Positions 12,318-25,100 are shown, counted from the first letter of the stretch. The stretch is 64,000 nucleotides of DNA from Dermatophagoides farinae (GCF_024713945.1 NC_134680.1:3124001-3188000); one strand, 5' to 3'. The notes: generated by a model from the sequence alone, not told the origin. Numbers and translations: made by a program.

Positions 12318-15064
12318 AACAAATAATGATAGAAAAAAAAAATATTCATTTACCTATAGGCATTACCCATTGCCCTTTACAGAAAAAAATATTGCCCCTT
12401 TGGCTTTGATTTTTATACGTTTTTTTTCAATATCATTTTGGTACTTGGTTTTTTTTTCATTTTCACAATTTTGAATACCACCGTAGATTGGTTTTGTTTA
12501 TTAATATGTCAAAGTATTAAATAACGACCCAAACAAAGGAAGTAATTATCATTTCATGTCATTGAAAATAGAGAGAAAGAGAAAAAAAAAACAAATGAGC
12601 AATAGAAAATTTGAATTTCCGTTGGAATTTCCGAGAAGAAAAAACAATGAAAACAAAACAAAACAAAAATGAATTTTCGCCTACTGAGAAAAAACTCAAC
12701 ATAATAATGTCATGGTTTTTATTTGCAATAATTTAAATCTAAAATCAACAAAAATTCAAATGAATGAATGTATAAAAGCAAATCATCACTACCTGAATTT
12801 TGATGATTCAATCCGGTATTGTATCAATGGTGATGATTGTCAATTAACACTGTGTATTGCTTCTATATTCTTCACTCGATTTTATTGTCACTTTTTTTTG
12901 CTATCGAATATCAAAAAAAAAAAAAAAATGAAAAATTGTCACATTTCAATCATCAAGAGTTATATAGTTTTGTCATTTCGATTGTGAATGTTGATAATGT
13001 TCAAATGATTCTGAGGTAAAAATGTGGTAGCATCAAAAAAGTGATGCTAAATGAAAAAAAAATATATTTGTAGTGTACACAGCTAATTATTATTATGAAC
13101 AAAACAAAACAAACGTCAAAGAAATAAAAAAAAAAAAAAATTTTGACAAACATTTATTTCACTTGTAACTGAATAATGAAAAATGAAATAATGTTGTCGG
13201 AAACGAAATAATGTTAATGTTGTTGTTGTTGTTGTCGTCTTTGTTGTTACGATTTATTCATAAATAAACAGACACACACACACACAAACACAAAAAATAA
13301 TAATTCTTTTTGAAAGAAAAGTTTGGCGATTCTCCAGATGAAAAAAAAGATGATTATTATTTTCTAAATTTTTTTTCTGCTTGTACTCAAAAAAAAAAAA
13401 AAAATACCCAAAATCTAAAAAAAGAGAGAATTATTATTATCCAAGATGTTGTTTGAAAAACCAAATTGGCTTTGTGAATGTGTGTGTGTGTTTAGTGTAT
13501 GGTCGTTAGTTTCAAAAAAAAAAAAAAAAAAAACACCACACACGATCGAAAAACCATACTTTTATACAAACACACAATGATGATGACACACGTTGGTTTC
13601 CGATTCCGAAGAAAAATTTCAGTTTCATCACACAGTGAATATAACAACAACAAAAAAAAATTTGGATTTAAACACGGAGAAACTCTTCAAAACAAAACAA
13701 AACAAAAAAAAGTTTGTTGAACAAACTCAGTTGAAAACACACATTCAACCATAAAAATTAAAAAAAAAAATGTTCGTGGTTCGTGGTTTATGAAACAAGG
13801 GTTTCTGGATCGTGCTTGAATCTTTTTTTTCAGTGAATGTTTCTGTGTATTTTCACTACAAAGGAGTTAGAATGATTAAAGTATATATATATGAAATTAA
13901 TGCCGAAAAATGGCACGAACATAAAACACACATACAACACACAAATTAATTGAGTGATGAAAATGAGTTTGAAATGGTAGAAAAAAAATTGAAAATTAAT
14001 AAATTCTTGAATTGGAATAATTTTTTCTCCTAAAATAAATTCACCATTAAACAAAAACAATGTGAATATAATAATGAAGTATTTTATCCAGTAATACAAG
14101 ACAAAAAAATTGTCATTTCAATTATATCGACAATGTGTATGTGTGTATGCAAGTGAACAGAACCTAAAAAAAAACTGACTACCATGATCCATTTGGATCA
14201 TAGTTATATATATGTCAGTATGTGTGGTACCATTTTTACTAACCAACATTTGAATCTTCTTGTTTTTGCAATACATGATGACGATGCGTAGATTCGATTC
14301 AGTTATGAAAACGTTAAGTATTTTACCATTATTTATCCGGGCGCGCGCAAACATACAAACGGGAATTTCATTCATCCATTGATCCAAATCAATGATGATT
14401 CGTTGTATTTTTTTTTCCACCAGTAATTCAATCACTAACAATCAAAAAAATAAAAAAATAATAAAATAAAAAAAATTGTAATGGTTACATATAATAAAAT
14501 AAATCGCCAATAGCAAAACATCCATATATCTTGTAGGAAACATCAGAAAAACAGAAGAAATTTGTAGAAAATGAAAAATTGTTGAGACATTTTAAATGAT
14601 AAATGACGAATGACAATTAGTGATAATGGCAAATAGAAATAGTTCCATTTTTTTTTTTGAATCGAATTCAAAACGATGATGATTAATGAATTTTTATTCA
14701 TACGCCATCTATCAATGGTGATTGAAATCATTATAGATATATTTATTGTACCTGTTGATCTTTAGACTTTTGTTTGATAATGAGATATAAAAAAAACCCG
14801 GATTTAGATTAGTAAAGAAAAGTGATTGATAGATTCATTGATTGATCACCAATGTAGATAATGGATTAAATTAGTTCGTTCTAGTTTTTTCCAGTTAGTT
14901 TTATTGATAACAAGTGATTTTTTTTTTCTTAATTAATAACTAAATCTCAAATACCTTGATATTAGAATTCAGATTGTATTTAAGTTGAGTTCAAATTTTA
15001 TGAAAGACACGATTGATTGAATTTGATTTTTTTTCATTTGAGTTTTTCTTGTTTTTTTTTAAAA

Positions 15065-15801
15065 ATGATGAAATTAGCATTCGTCACTGTTTTGCTGTTG
15101 ATCGGTTCATCATTAGCCGTCAAGGTAGGTAAATTTTTCGAGGTTTTTTCTTAAATATTAATTTACAACCCATTCTATGTTAACAGAAAGTAAATGTTCA
15201 TCTGTTCTATGAGACAATATGTCCGGGTTGTCAACAGGAATTTGTGCGAAGTGTTGTACCGGCACAAAAAGCTATTGGACAATATCTGAATTTTGATCTT
15301 GTACCATGGGGTAATGCACGAATTTTCAAGAATGAATATGTTTTCGGTATCATTTGTCAACATGGTGAGGCTGAATGTTGGGGCAATGCATTCCATGCAT
15401 GTGTTATTGATAAATATGATTATGAAAAGGCATTCGATTTTGTTGCTTGCTTTTTCCGTACCTACGAAAATATCAAAGATGTTAAAGGCAAATGTGAATC
15501 GGTAAAAATATTGTTGTTTATGGTCAATTTTTTCAAGATAATAATATTTTTTTTTTGTTTTAATTATCAGTGTTCCAAAGAGATGAATTTTGATTTTGCC
15601 AAAATGAAACAATGTGCCGAAGGTGATGAAGGACAAAAATTGGTGCTTGGTATGCATAATCGAACAGTTGCAATTGCTAAAGGAAAAACCGGTGTACCAT
15701 GGACAGTGATTGAAAATGTTGCTACCGGGGATGATATTACTGAATATGCATGTAAAGAATTTCTTAAAGCACAAGGTGTTGAATATTGTCAAAAATATTA
15801 A
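15065..15801 (+). CDS. GILT-like lysosomal thiol reductase
   Basis: Three exons (15065-15124, 15187-15501, 15571-15801) give 201 residues. The start has two adjacent ATG codons followed by a hydrophobic stretch, FVTVLLLIGSSLA, a typical signal peptide. The mature part opens with the thioredoxin-like active site CPGC (residues 32-35). It then has the GILT signature CQHGEAECWGNAFHAC (77-92), matching CQHGx2ECx2Nx4C exactly. GILT enzymes reduce protein disulfides in acidic endolysosomes, aiding proteolysis and antigen processing. Further cysteines lie in the C-terminal third. Both introns are short (62 and 69 nt). The second is stop-free and a multiple of three, so a retained form would add 23 mostly hydrophobic residues. 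Length matches compact invertebrate GILTs, and identification is secure from the signature. Confidence 0.93.
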
Positions 15802-15820
15802 TAATAAAAATTTTTAACTA

Positions 15821-15826
15821 AATAAA
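15821..15826 (+). terminator. poly(A) signal of GILT gene
   Basis: AATAAA 20 nt after the GILT stop codon; another AATAAA overlaps 15803-15808. Placement is standard for a short 3' UTR. Confidence 0.6.
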
Positions 15827-16513
15827 ATTTAAATGGAAAAATTCTGTTTCAGTTATAAATACTCTTTATTGCTCTTTACTTACGAACCAATTGAGTTCCA
15901 AAAGAACCCACTATAGATAAATAAATTAATCGCAGGAAACAGTTTGTAAAGGAGGGATAAACAAAAAAGAAAACAGCAAAAAAAGGAATATTTGAAAAAA
16001 CTATTTCGACAAAAGTATGGCAGATATTGTGTAAATAGTATCATTATAACGCGTGAATTGTGACTGTGTCTCCCTCTCTCTCTCTCTCTCTATCTCTATT
16101 TGTGTGTGTGTGCGTTTGTGAGAAGAGCTCATATGAAAAAAGTTTTGTCTTTCAGTTGAATATTTTAAGGTGTTTTTTTCTATTTACTTTATCACTCACA
16201 ATCCACACGTGTGTGTTTGTCTGTTTTGTTCTTATCGATTATTTTTTATTTTATTATTATTATGAAATATTAAGAATTTATTGATGACTAATTAAGAAAT
16301 TTTTTTTATTTGAAATTGAAAAATTTTCTTCTGTTTTTCGTTTGTGTGTGTGTAGCTCTTTATTATTTGATACGGTATTTTTTTTTAAATTTTTTAATTT
16401 CCAAATAAAATTTGTTATTTGACTTGATTGAACATCGACATTTTTGATCTGTATTTGTCTTTATCTTTGGTTTTACTAACTGTCTGTCTGTCTTATTATC
16501 TACGGATGTGATA
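15827..16513. other. intergenic region
   Basis: About 690 bp between the GILT gene and the next + strand gene. It contains TC and TG microsatellites (around 16,070-16,110) and T-rich DNA. It presumably holds the promoter of the downstream gene, but no motif stands out. Confidence 0.6.
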
Positions 16514-19500
16514 ATGCATAATTTTGTCAATTGTGAATCCTGTAAAGATCATGGTAAATATAAAACGACAACCATTGTTTATTTGATTTGACCATTGATG
16601 TTGATTTTTTTTTCTAAAAAAGAATTCCATATTGCTGAAGAAATCCAAATTGATTGTCATCTGGATCCAAAATGTGTAAATGAAGCAATTCATGATTTAG
16701 ATGAAATTATCTATTCTAAACGTTGTAATAATAATAAAGATAAATCGAAAAATATGTCATCATCATCATCATCAACAATAACAACTTCGACTACCACGAC
16801 GGCTGCAGCAACGACTGTACCATCAGTTGTTGTTGATGCATTTCAAACGGCAACAGCACAAGCTGCGACAACATTAATGCCTCCAACAACAACAAGTACA
16901 AAGAAAATTTCCAATTTTTTTCATTATGGTCATCATAATAATGGTTCGGGTAATAATAATAACAATAATGGGATTACTGTAACAACAACGACGACGACCA
17001 CAACAACCGGAACTTGTTATATAAAAACAACGGCATCATCATCATCATCAACAGCGAATATTCGTGCCAATAATGTTAAAATACGTTTGAAAGAGAAAAC
17101 AAAGAAAAAATTAGAAGAAAAAACTGCTGGATCAGCAGCAGCAGCTGCATGTATTTCCGGTATCGTTCAAGAAACAATAACAACGACAACATTTTCAAAA
17201 ATTCATGATCAAATGGCAGCTATGGCAACGGCTGATCCGGCATTAACAATGGAATTACTTGGTGCATCATTGAATATGAATCCAGCCGTAGCTGATCAAT
17301 TTCATAATCATCATCACCATCATCATCATCATCATTTTCATAATCCACATCAATCATCAACATCAAAAACCGGTAGTTGTGGAACATCGCCATCACGTAA
17401 TAATAATATTACCACATCCACAACGAGTACAAATAAATCTCAACAACAACAAAGGCAACCCTTGACAATGAAATTAAAAAAATTATGTAATCCATCAACA
17501 ACGAATAATAGTAATCGATCACAAGAAGAATGTTGTACGAAAAAAGATGACTGCCATTGCCAAGCATGTATTCAGAGGCAAAAAATTGCCGAAGAATTAA
17601 TTGCTGAAGAGGAAAGTTCCAAGAAGAAAAAACAGAAAAAGAAAAAGAATAAAAGTAATAGACAGAAAAAAGAAGATAATAAAAAAGATGATGATGTTGA
17701 ACAAGAGAAAATGCACGATAATGATGGAGAGAAATCTGTGATTCGAATTAAAAAAAATTCGAAATCTGAACCTCTGAAATTGTCAAATGTCGAATCACCG
17801 GTGACTACTACTAATATTACCACCAACACCACCGCCACCGTATCGGAACAACAGTCAACGACAACAAATAAACAACAACAATCATCAAAGACATCAACTA
17901 CATCGAAAAAGAATAAGAAAAATAAATCAAATCAATCGGTTGAAACGGAATTGACAGTTGCCAAAACAACTTTACAATCGACTGTAATGGCATCAAAAGA
18001 AGACCGTAAATCATCGGATGTAAATAATTCAAGTTCAAATGTTGTTAATGATTCAAATGGTGATCCAACATCGGTCGATATACAACAATGGATTAAAGTG
18101 AAAAATAAAAATAAACAACAACAGAATTCTGGAAATTCAAATACTAATACCGATTGGATTGTCGATGATGATATGACCATAGCCGGTATTGATTCTATCG
18201 ATAATGACGATTATTTTAATCATAATTATAATAATAAGGATGTGTATGATTCACCAGATCAAAATGGATTCAAAGTGATACAAAGTGACAAATCACGTAA
18301 ATCAATTAATACGAATGATAATGATAGCTCATCAATAACTCAAACAAATAATAATAATAGCAATAATGATAATGTTGGTGGAAGTGGTGGTGGTAGCGGT
18401 GGCCTAGGTCTTGGATCACGTACATCCTTTGGATTGAATTCGGCTGCTGCAGCATCGAAAGGTAATAATTGATGATTGAAAATGATGAAATCGTTTGATA
18501 TTTATTTGACCCTTTTTTATTATTTAATATCCAAATTTATAGCAAAATTATTGGCAATAGAAGCACAGATTGCACATAGTAATAATGAATTGAAAGGTGC
18601 GGTTCAATACATAAGTGAAGCATTGGAAATTGATTCAAAGAACCCTGTTTATTATATCAATCGAGCATATTATCATGAACGGTAAGTTTGTGAATTATTG
18701 AATGATAATATATTAACGATATATTCCATTTCATTTTTTTTATATATAGTTTGAATGAATTTGAACATGCCCTTAGTGATACAGAATCAGCATTACGTTT
18801 TGACGAATGTCGTGATCATCTGGATCATGCCCTTTGTCTTAAAGCTCGTTGTTTAATCGGTTTAGAACAATATGAACAAGCGGAACAATTACTTTGTCGT
18901 ATTAAAACGTTACCACATAAACCGAAATTTATACCATTCCTTGAAAAAGATTTGCTATTGTTACGTATGAAAAAACTTGTATCATGTAGCTATACGATAC
19001 CATTGGCACGAATCTATGCTACTCGATATAGTATGATTGCCGATTCAATAGCTGCAATTGAACAGAATTGTCAGATTTTAATGGATAAAAAATTGAATGA
19101 ATCTGACCCAAAATTACATTTATGGCTTATCAATCATCATCAACAACAACAGCAAAATTCTTCTGCATCCACAACAACAACAACAACAGATTTATTAGAT
19201 TCTCTAAATGAATCGAAATGTCTATCCTCTAAAACGATGCAATATTTTTTAACAGAATCACAAAAATTCTATACAATCAATCAAAATGATTATGATGATG
19301 ATGAGATATATTTCAGTGAAGAAGATGAACGTAAACAATGGTATGGTCATCCAGATCAATGGAATCGACCAAAAGATATTCTCCAACAATTGCCCGTTCA
19401 TTTCGAAGATGCAAAAGAGTATGTAATTTAATTTTTCATGATGATTTTTATTTTCAATTTTTTATTCCAAAAACAAAACTATAGACCACCAAATTCAAAG

Positions 19501-21055
19501 GGACAGAAAGCCTTATGGATCGGAAATGTATCACCCAGTTGTTCATTGACATTTGTTACGAATTTATTCATGAAATTTGGTAATGTTACATTCTGTAAGA
19601 TATTTCCAAATGAACAAAGATCACCGGATGTGGCCTATCTATTATTACATTATGATAATGATATATCTCCTCGTTTAGTCATGTCTTATTTCAAGGTAAA
19701 TTCATTCGATCTTAATCTAATTCGAAACTTTGATTAACTATTAGGAAATTTAGAAAATACTGTCGTTTTTTTGTATAACATTTTTGAACGACTGTTACAA
19801 AAATATGGTAAAGGTTTCGACATCGGGCATGACCTCGATTTATTCTTTGATGACCATGCTTTAATTTAAGAATAAATTTTTTCCAACTTTGACCACCGAA
19901 AGTGGTGGCTGGCCTCTGTTTTTCGACCCATTAAAAATCGAAATTTTAGCCATTTTGATTTTTGCTCGTGGTGACCCCGACCAAAGAGTTAAAATTCATC
20001 TGACCACTCAATGCGAATTCCACATGTCCTGGGAGTTGAAAAAAATTATGGGCATAATTCTTCCTCAACTCATCCTTTCTCAAGAGCGGATCAAAATCCG
20101 GTCGACCGCTATCAACATTCAGTATAGACTGCTAGCAATTTCAATGGGCAATGCCATTGGCAGAGTGGCTGACGGCACATGAATTGCATTGACGGTTATG
20201 CGATTTTCAAAATTGGAAAGAATTTGGAATTTTTGGTCAACCAAATTTTTTTGTTGACTTTTTGGTTAGCGGAAAACGTGTCGTGCGATAATTGATCAAA
20301 ATTTTTTAAAAATTTCATTTTGACGCATATTTTTCCTATGGCTGAATAACACAGTGGGTGATAGCGGCCGACCGGATTTTGATCCGCTCTTGAGAAAGGA
20401 TGAGTTGAGGAAAAATTACGCCCATAATTTTTTACAACTCTCAGGACATGTGGAATTTGCATTGAGTGGTCAGATGAATTTTAACTCTTTGGTCGGGGTC
20501 ACCACGAGCAAAAATCAAAATGGCTAAAATTTCGATTTTTAATGGGTCGAAAAACAGAGGCCGGCCACCACTTCCGGTGGTCAAAGTTGGAAAAAATTTA
20601 TTTTTAAATTAAAGTATGGTTATCGAAGAATAAATCGAGGTCATGCCCGATGTCGAAACCTTTACCATATTTTTGTGACAGTCGATCAAAAATGTTATAC
20701 AAAAAAACGACAGTATTTTCTAAATTTCCTAATATATTTTTTACTTTAGGATAAAATCGTTCCCGGAATTTCCAAAGATGACAACTGCCCATTATTGATT
20801 CGTTTCCGTAATAAAAATGACAAGATTGATGATGCATCGAATGATTCGAATTCATTACCAACTACAACATCGGCTAATGGTTCAAATGCGGCTATCGCTG
20901 CATCCACTAGCGGTTCAAATTCTCCATCATCGAAAACAGTATCCGAATGTTATTATTATCGTACGACTGGTTGTGATCGTCAACATTGTACGTTTCGTCA
21001 TGTTTTAGGTAATAAAGGAATCGACAAACAAACATGGATGAGGAAGAAAAATTAA
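16514..21055 (+). CDS. TTC31-like TPR protein with RRM-like and CCCH zinc-finger domains
   Basis: Six exons (16514-16553, 16623-18461, 18543-18681, 18750-19418, 19485-19695, 20750-21055) sum to 3,204 nt, 1,067 residues. An in-frame-incompatible ATG followed directly by TGA precedes the chosen start. The first ~600 residues are low complexity (S/T, N, H, Q, K). They include a basic helix around IAEELIAEEESSKKKKQKKK, which resembles the TTC31 family. Residues ~627-740 form tetratricopeptide repeats (for example YYINRAYYHERLNEFEHALS). An RRM-like fold follows at ~905-990 (KALWIGNVSP... LLIRFRN). A CCCH finger ends the protein: C1033-x7-C1041-x4-C1046-x3-H1050. The layout implies an RNA-binding scaffold. 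No precise orthologue or function is claimed. The last intron is inflated by a transposon. Confidence 0.8.
19741..20732. mobile_element. 992-bp long-inverted-repeat transposon with TA duplication, intronic
   Basis: Ends are TTAGGAAATTTAGAAAATAC and its complement, flanked on both sides by TA (19739-19740, 20733-20734). The arms (about 19741-20113 and 20360-20732, roughly 373 bp each) are near-identical inverted copies around a ~245-bp unique centre. A TA duplication fits Tc1/mariner/pogo-type insertion, though the arms are much longer than usual mariner TIRs; a foldback element is the alternative. It sits inside the last intron of the TTC31-like gene, ending 17 bp before the AG acceptor. Removing the element and one TA leaves a 60-nt intron, the normal size in this window. 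No transposase is recognisable. In each arm a ~40-codon frame reading inward ends at the same TAA. Confidence 0.85.
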
Positions 21056-22060
21056 TCTCCACACAGCAGATACACCTAAATATTCTTCATACCAATCATT
21101 TAACGCATTGACTACCAAGTGGCTCATATATGACATATGAGTGGTGAATATATTGTTGAATTAAAAACACACATATAATACCTACAAAATCTATTCTATT
21201 ATTCTATTATATAATATAATTATTTAATACATTAATCGCTGTATTTTGAATAATTCTATATTTTTCAATAACGAAATGAATTTCATGAAAAAAAGAAAAA
21301 TTTAACATTTATATGTCATTTATGAATGGTGTTGTGGCTTATAAATCGGCGCGTTTGGTAAATGGTAGTAGTAGTGGTTTGACTTTGATGTAAAAAAAAA
21401 AATTTTGTTTTTGTTTATTATTATTTCGACAAATGTTCACATTTTAGCTATTGTGGTGGCAGTGGGCTAAAAGGAAAAGAAAAATGTAGGCGTTATTTTT
21501 TCTGGTTATAATTTTACAATGAAACAAAAAAAAGGTAGTAGTATTTATTAATGTTGATTTTATTTTTAATTAATAACACTTGTAATGTTATTGTTAACAA
21601 TTGTTGTGGTGGTGGTACAATGTCCAATACAGATGGCTGACATTGTGGTTGTATCCCTCTCCTCCACTTCATCAACATACTTATTTTTTTTTTTATTCTC
21701 CCCAACAATCGATCACATTTTGCGCTTCTTGGTTTGATGATGTATCTGATAATTCAGTGAATGATTGATTTGACTCGGGTCTTATTCTTGTGTTTGTGTT
21801 GTTGTTTTTGTTGTTGCTGTTGTTTCGTGACCAGATTTTATATTTTCAGCTGAAAATTTTTTTCGCAGTTTTTTTTCACTACCTACCTGTATGAAAAAAA
21901 ATAATGGTTTCTGATGACGAAAGATGTGTTGATCACAATTGATAGTTGATTTTAATTTTTATTTATAACTATCTTTCTTATTTAAATTCTTGAGAATCTT
22001 TCATCATTATCACTATCATTGCTGTTATCATTTGATTGTCTGAATTATTTAAAATCAAAG
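21056..22060. other. intergenic region
   Basis: About 1 kb between the TTC31-like stop and NELF-A. Just after the stop lies TTAACGCATTGACTACC (from 21,100) followed by an imperfect hairpin, CTCATAT/ATATGAG (21,124-21,142). This resembles the end of a piggyBac-type element but has no partner end that I can find. The rest is T-rich, presumably 3' UTR and the NELF-A promoter. Confidence 0.5.
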
Positions 22061-22144
22061 ATGGCTTCATCATCATCAAATCATGTTGGGACCATCATCA
22101 TCCACAGGCAATCGTCTTATGCCATCATTATCCAATCCGGGTGA
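22061..22144 (+). other. overlapping upstream ORF at NELF-A start
   Basis: A strong-context ATG (AAAG-ATG-G) opens a 27-codon frame. It runs past the NELF-A start (22083) in a different frame and ends at TGA. Its first residues, MASSSS, resemble the MAS start of vertebrate NELF-A. It is therefore either a translation-inhibiting uORF or the true start displaced by a one-base indel in this sequence or assembly. Confidence 0.6.
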
Positions 22145-25100
22145 TATTGCTGTATGGTTACATAATAAATTATCTTCCGATGATATTTGGTCAGGTATGT
22201 CTGTCAAGATGATTAATCCAATTCAACAAATTTTCAACCTTTCTTTCTCCACCATCATAATCACCAACAAACAGACAAAAGTAGTATCATTTCACAACTA
22301 AATGCTGACATGTTAACGACGATTAAATCCTGTTTTACCGAATTACAATTAAATGTTAAGCTGAAATTATTGTTATCATTTTTGCATTTACCGAAACGAA
22401 ATCTCGATGATGTATGATTTATTTGTTGAATAAATAAAAATTTTTTCAAATAAAAATACTTTTTTTTAAACTTTCTTAAAAAAAACTCATAGTGGAAAAA
22501 TGAACTAGAAGATCTGATTCGTATCGCTACCGATGATTCCGATCCATGGGTATCAGTCGTTGCTGAATTATTGGAAAATTATCCACGTCATGGATCAATT
22601 GATTTAGATCCAACATCATCGTCATTTTCTGAATTGAGTAGTGAACTTAAAAAACTGGGTATGTAAATTACATCCACACGCACACATTTTTTAAATCATA
22701 GCTATTCTTTTTTATTTTGTCTTCAAAAAAGTGAAAAAACAAGATCAAAAAATTCTCCCATTAGAAAGTCTTTTCCTAAATCGTTGGGCATTCCATAGTC
22801 AATTTGGACAGCCCGCACAACCTGTTAAACATTTTCAATTAAAACGTAAAGCTAAATCAGCTACATTACGTGCCGAATTATTACAAAAAGGTAACACAAT
22901 ACTAATCATTTTATTCATTTAGAAAAAATTTTAAAACTGGAATTTTTTTTCTCATATATAGCTACTGATCTATCAAGTGGAAGACGGCCATCTACCGGTC
23001 CAACTGTACCGATACGATGTCGTGGATTAAATTCTAGCGATTCAAGTAAAAAGAATTCATATATTTTTTCAGTATCTTATATTCTATATTTATTTTATCT
23101 TTATAGCTCCTTATAAAGGAATACCTAGTCGCAATAATTTTGGTTCATATTCGAATTCATCATTTAAATCGGGTTTAAGTCGTTTATCATCTACACCAGG
23201 TGGCTATGCCGGTGGTAGTCGTTCAGCACGATTAGCTGCATCTAATATAGGCAGTTCTGGTATGAAACGTGATGGTGGAATCGTTTTATTGGATATTTAT
23301 GAAGCACCATCGGCGACCAATCAACGTGATCTAAAACGGCAACGTAAAGATAAAGAAAAAGAGAAACAACAGGAAAAATCGGAAAAACAGCAACAACAAG
23401 CATCTTCATCAGCGACCTCATCGACTACGCCTACGGTTACCTTATCCTCTTCGAATATTAGTTTATCGAAAACAAAACTAACATCAACATCATCGATAGA
23501 TGATGATCATTTTGTGGAACGGCAATCATTTCAACAAAAATCTGATGATTCAACCACGAAGACCAACATTACAACAACACCATTACAAGCATCAAGAAAT
23601 TCATTGCTTAACCGAAATGATTCAGTAGATAATGGAAATGAATCAACAGTAATTAGAACTGCAACCATTCAAAGTGTGGTTCAAGAAAATCTGTCCAAAT
23701 TTCAAAATACCAAAAATGTTGATAACATAATTCCATCTCAACAATCGCATTCACAACCACAGAATTCTCTTATGAGCAATACGAGTAATCAACTACCGTC
23801 ATTTAATCAACAACGACAAATATTAGCATCAAAATCAACACCAGATTATGCTGCTGGTTTAACCCCTGTACAATCGACATCTGTTATAACCACAGCGCCA
23901 ACGAATCTTAAAATGACCGATTCACGTATCAATCAACAAATGTCTTCGATTGAATCAACACCCGTACAATCTCTAACACAATCATCATCATCATTATACC
24001 ATGAACAACAGCCGCAGCAGCAACAACAACAATCTTCGCCATTGAAAACGACTACTCAATCGATGTATCAACAAAATCAAAATTCATCCAATCAATTCAA
24101 TAATAATCAACAACAGCAGCAGCAGCAACCTCAAATTACCAATATTCGAACACCAGCAGGATCTTCTCAATTCACCATGTTGAATCAATCATTGATGGCA
24201 CAACGATCACAATCTAAACAACAGCAACAACCACAACAATCGGATATTCGAGTTCCTTTACAACAACAAATGCTTGCCTATCAACAACAGCAACAAAATC
24301 GAAATAGCAATTTCACAAGTAACGTTCAACAATTACAACAAAATCCGTATCGAAATTTACCACAACAATCACAAACATCACCATCAACGCAACAATTTGC
24401 ACAACAGGGACGACCTACACCTAGCTCTTTTGGTCAACAAAATCGTCCTCAATCACAACAGCAAGCATTCCAGACATCATTTGGAATGTATGATGGACCA
24501 CCACCACCCTCACAACAGCAGCAACAACAGCCAAGATTACCACAATCAACATTATCTTTACAAGGGCTATCACCATCGGCTGAACAACTAATGCGAGAAA
24601 TAACCAATAAATTCCCTCACTTGAATCCTCAAATCCTTAAGACTATTTATGATTTTTTAAATGGCTGTCCAAATCCATCACCAGAATTGGGACCACAACG
24701 ACAATTTCGACTTGGTGAAACAATCGAATTAAGAAAACGTTTGCCCGATCAACCGGAAACGCGGTTAATTGTCGAAACACAACTCCTTATCGATTATGAT
24801 AAAAAAACATGTAAAAAATTGGAAAATCTCAAAACATTGCCGGATTTTCGAACAGTCGGAATTGTGGGCAATCCACATCAGCAACAACAATTCAATTTAC
24901 AATCTGGTCAAGGAGGAGGGATGCCCATTCGAATGTTTCAAACGGTTGGACCAAGAGGAGGACTATCGACCGTGGTTGGTACACCACGTATGATGATGAC
25001 ATCTAATCGTGCTGGGGTTCCAGTCACATTCATGGCTATAAATCCATCGTTTTTACAGCAATCACAACAACAGCATCAACAGCAGCAGCAGCAACAACAA

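Larger units (their letters stand above)
7166..15064. other. gene-poor, simple-repeat-rich region
   Basis: About 7.9 kb without an exon I can support. It contains A/T homopolymers, AAT and CAT triplets, TG/CA tracts and short direct repeats of ATGA or ATTG. Frames longer than 60 codons are low complexity. The least repetitive one, about 107 codons on the - strand at 14,118-14,441, resembles no family I know and has no supporting splice or start signals. Confidence 0.55.

Noticed and set aside
14118-14441. 107-codon - strand frame with fairly normal composition
   Set aside because: No recognisable family, and the end runs into TG repeats. No splice partner was found; kept only as a note.
15175-15792. 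205-codon frame antisense to the GILT gene
   Set aside because: It is the complement of conserved GILT coding sequence, and its protein has no family features.
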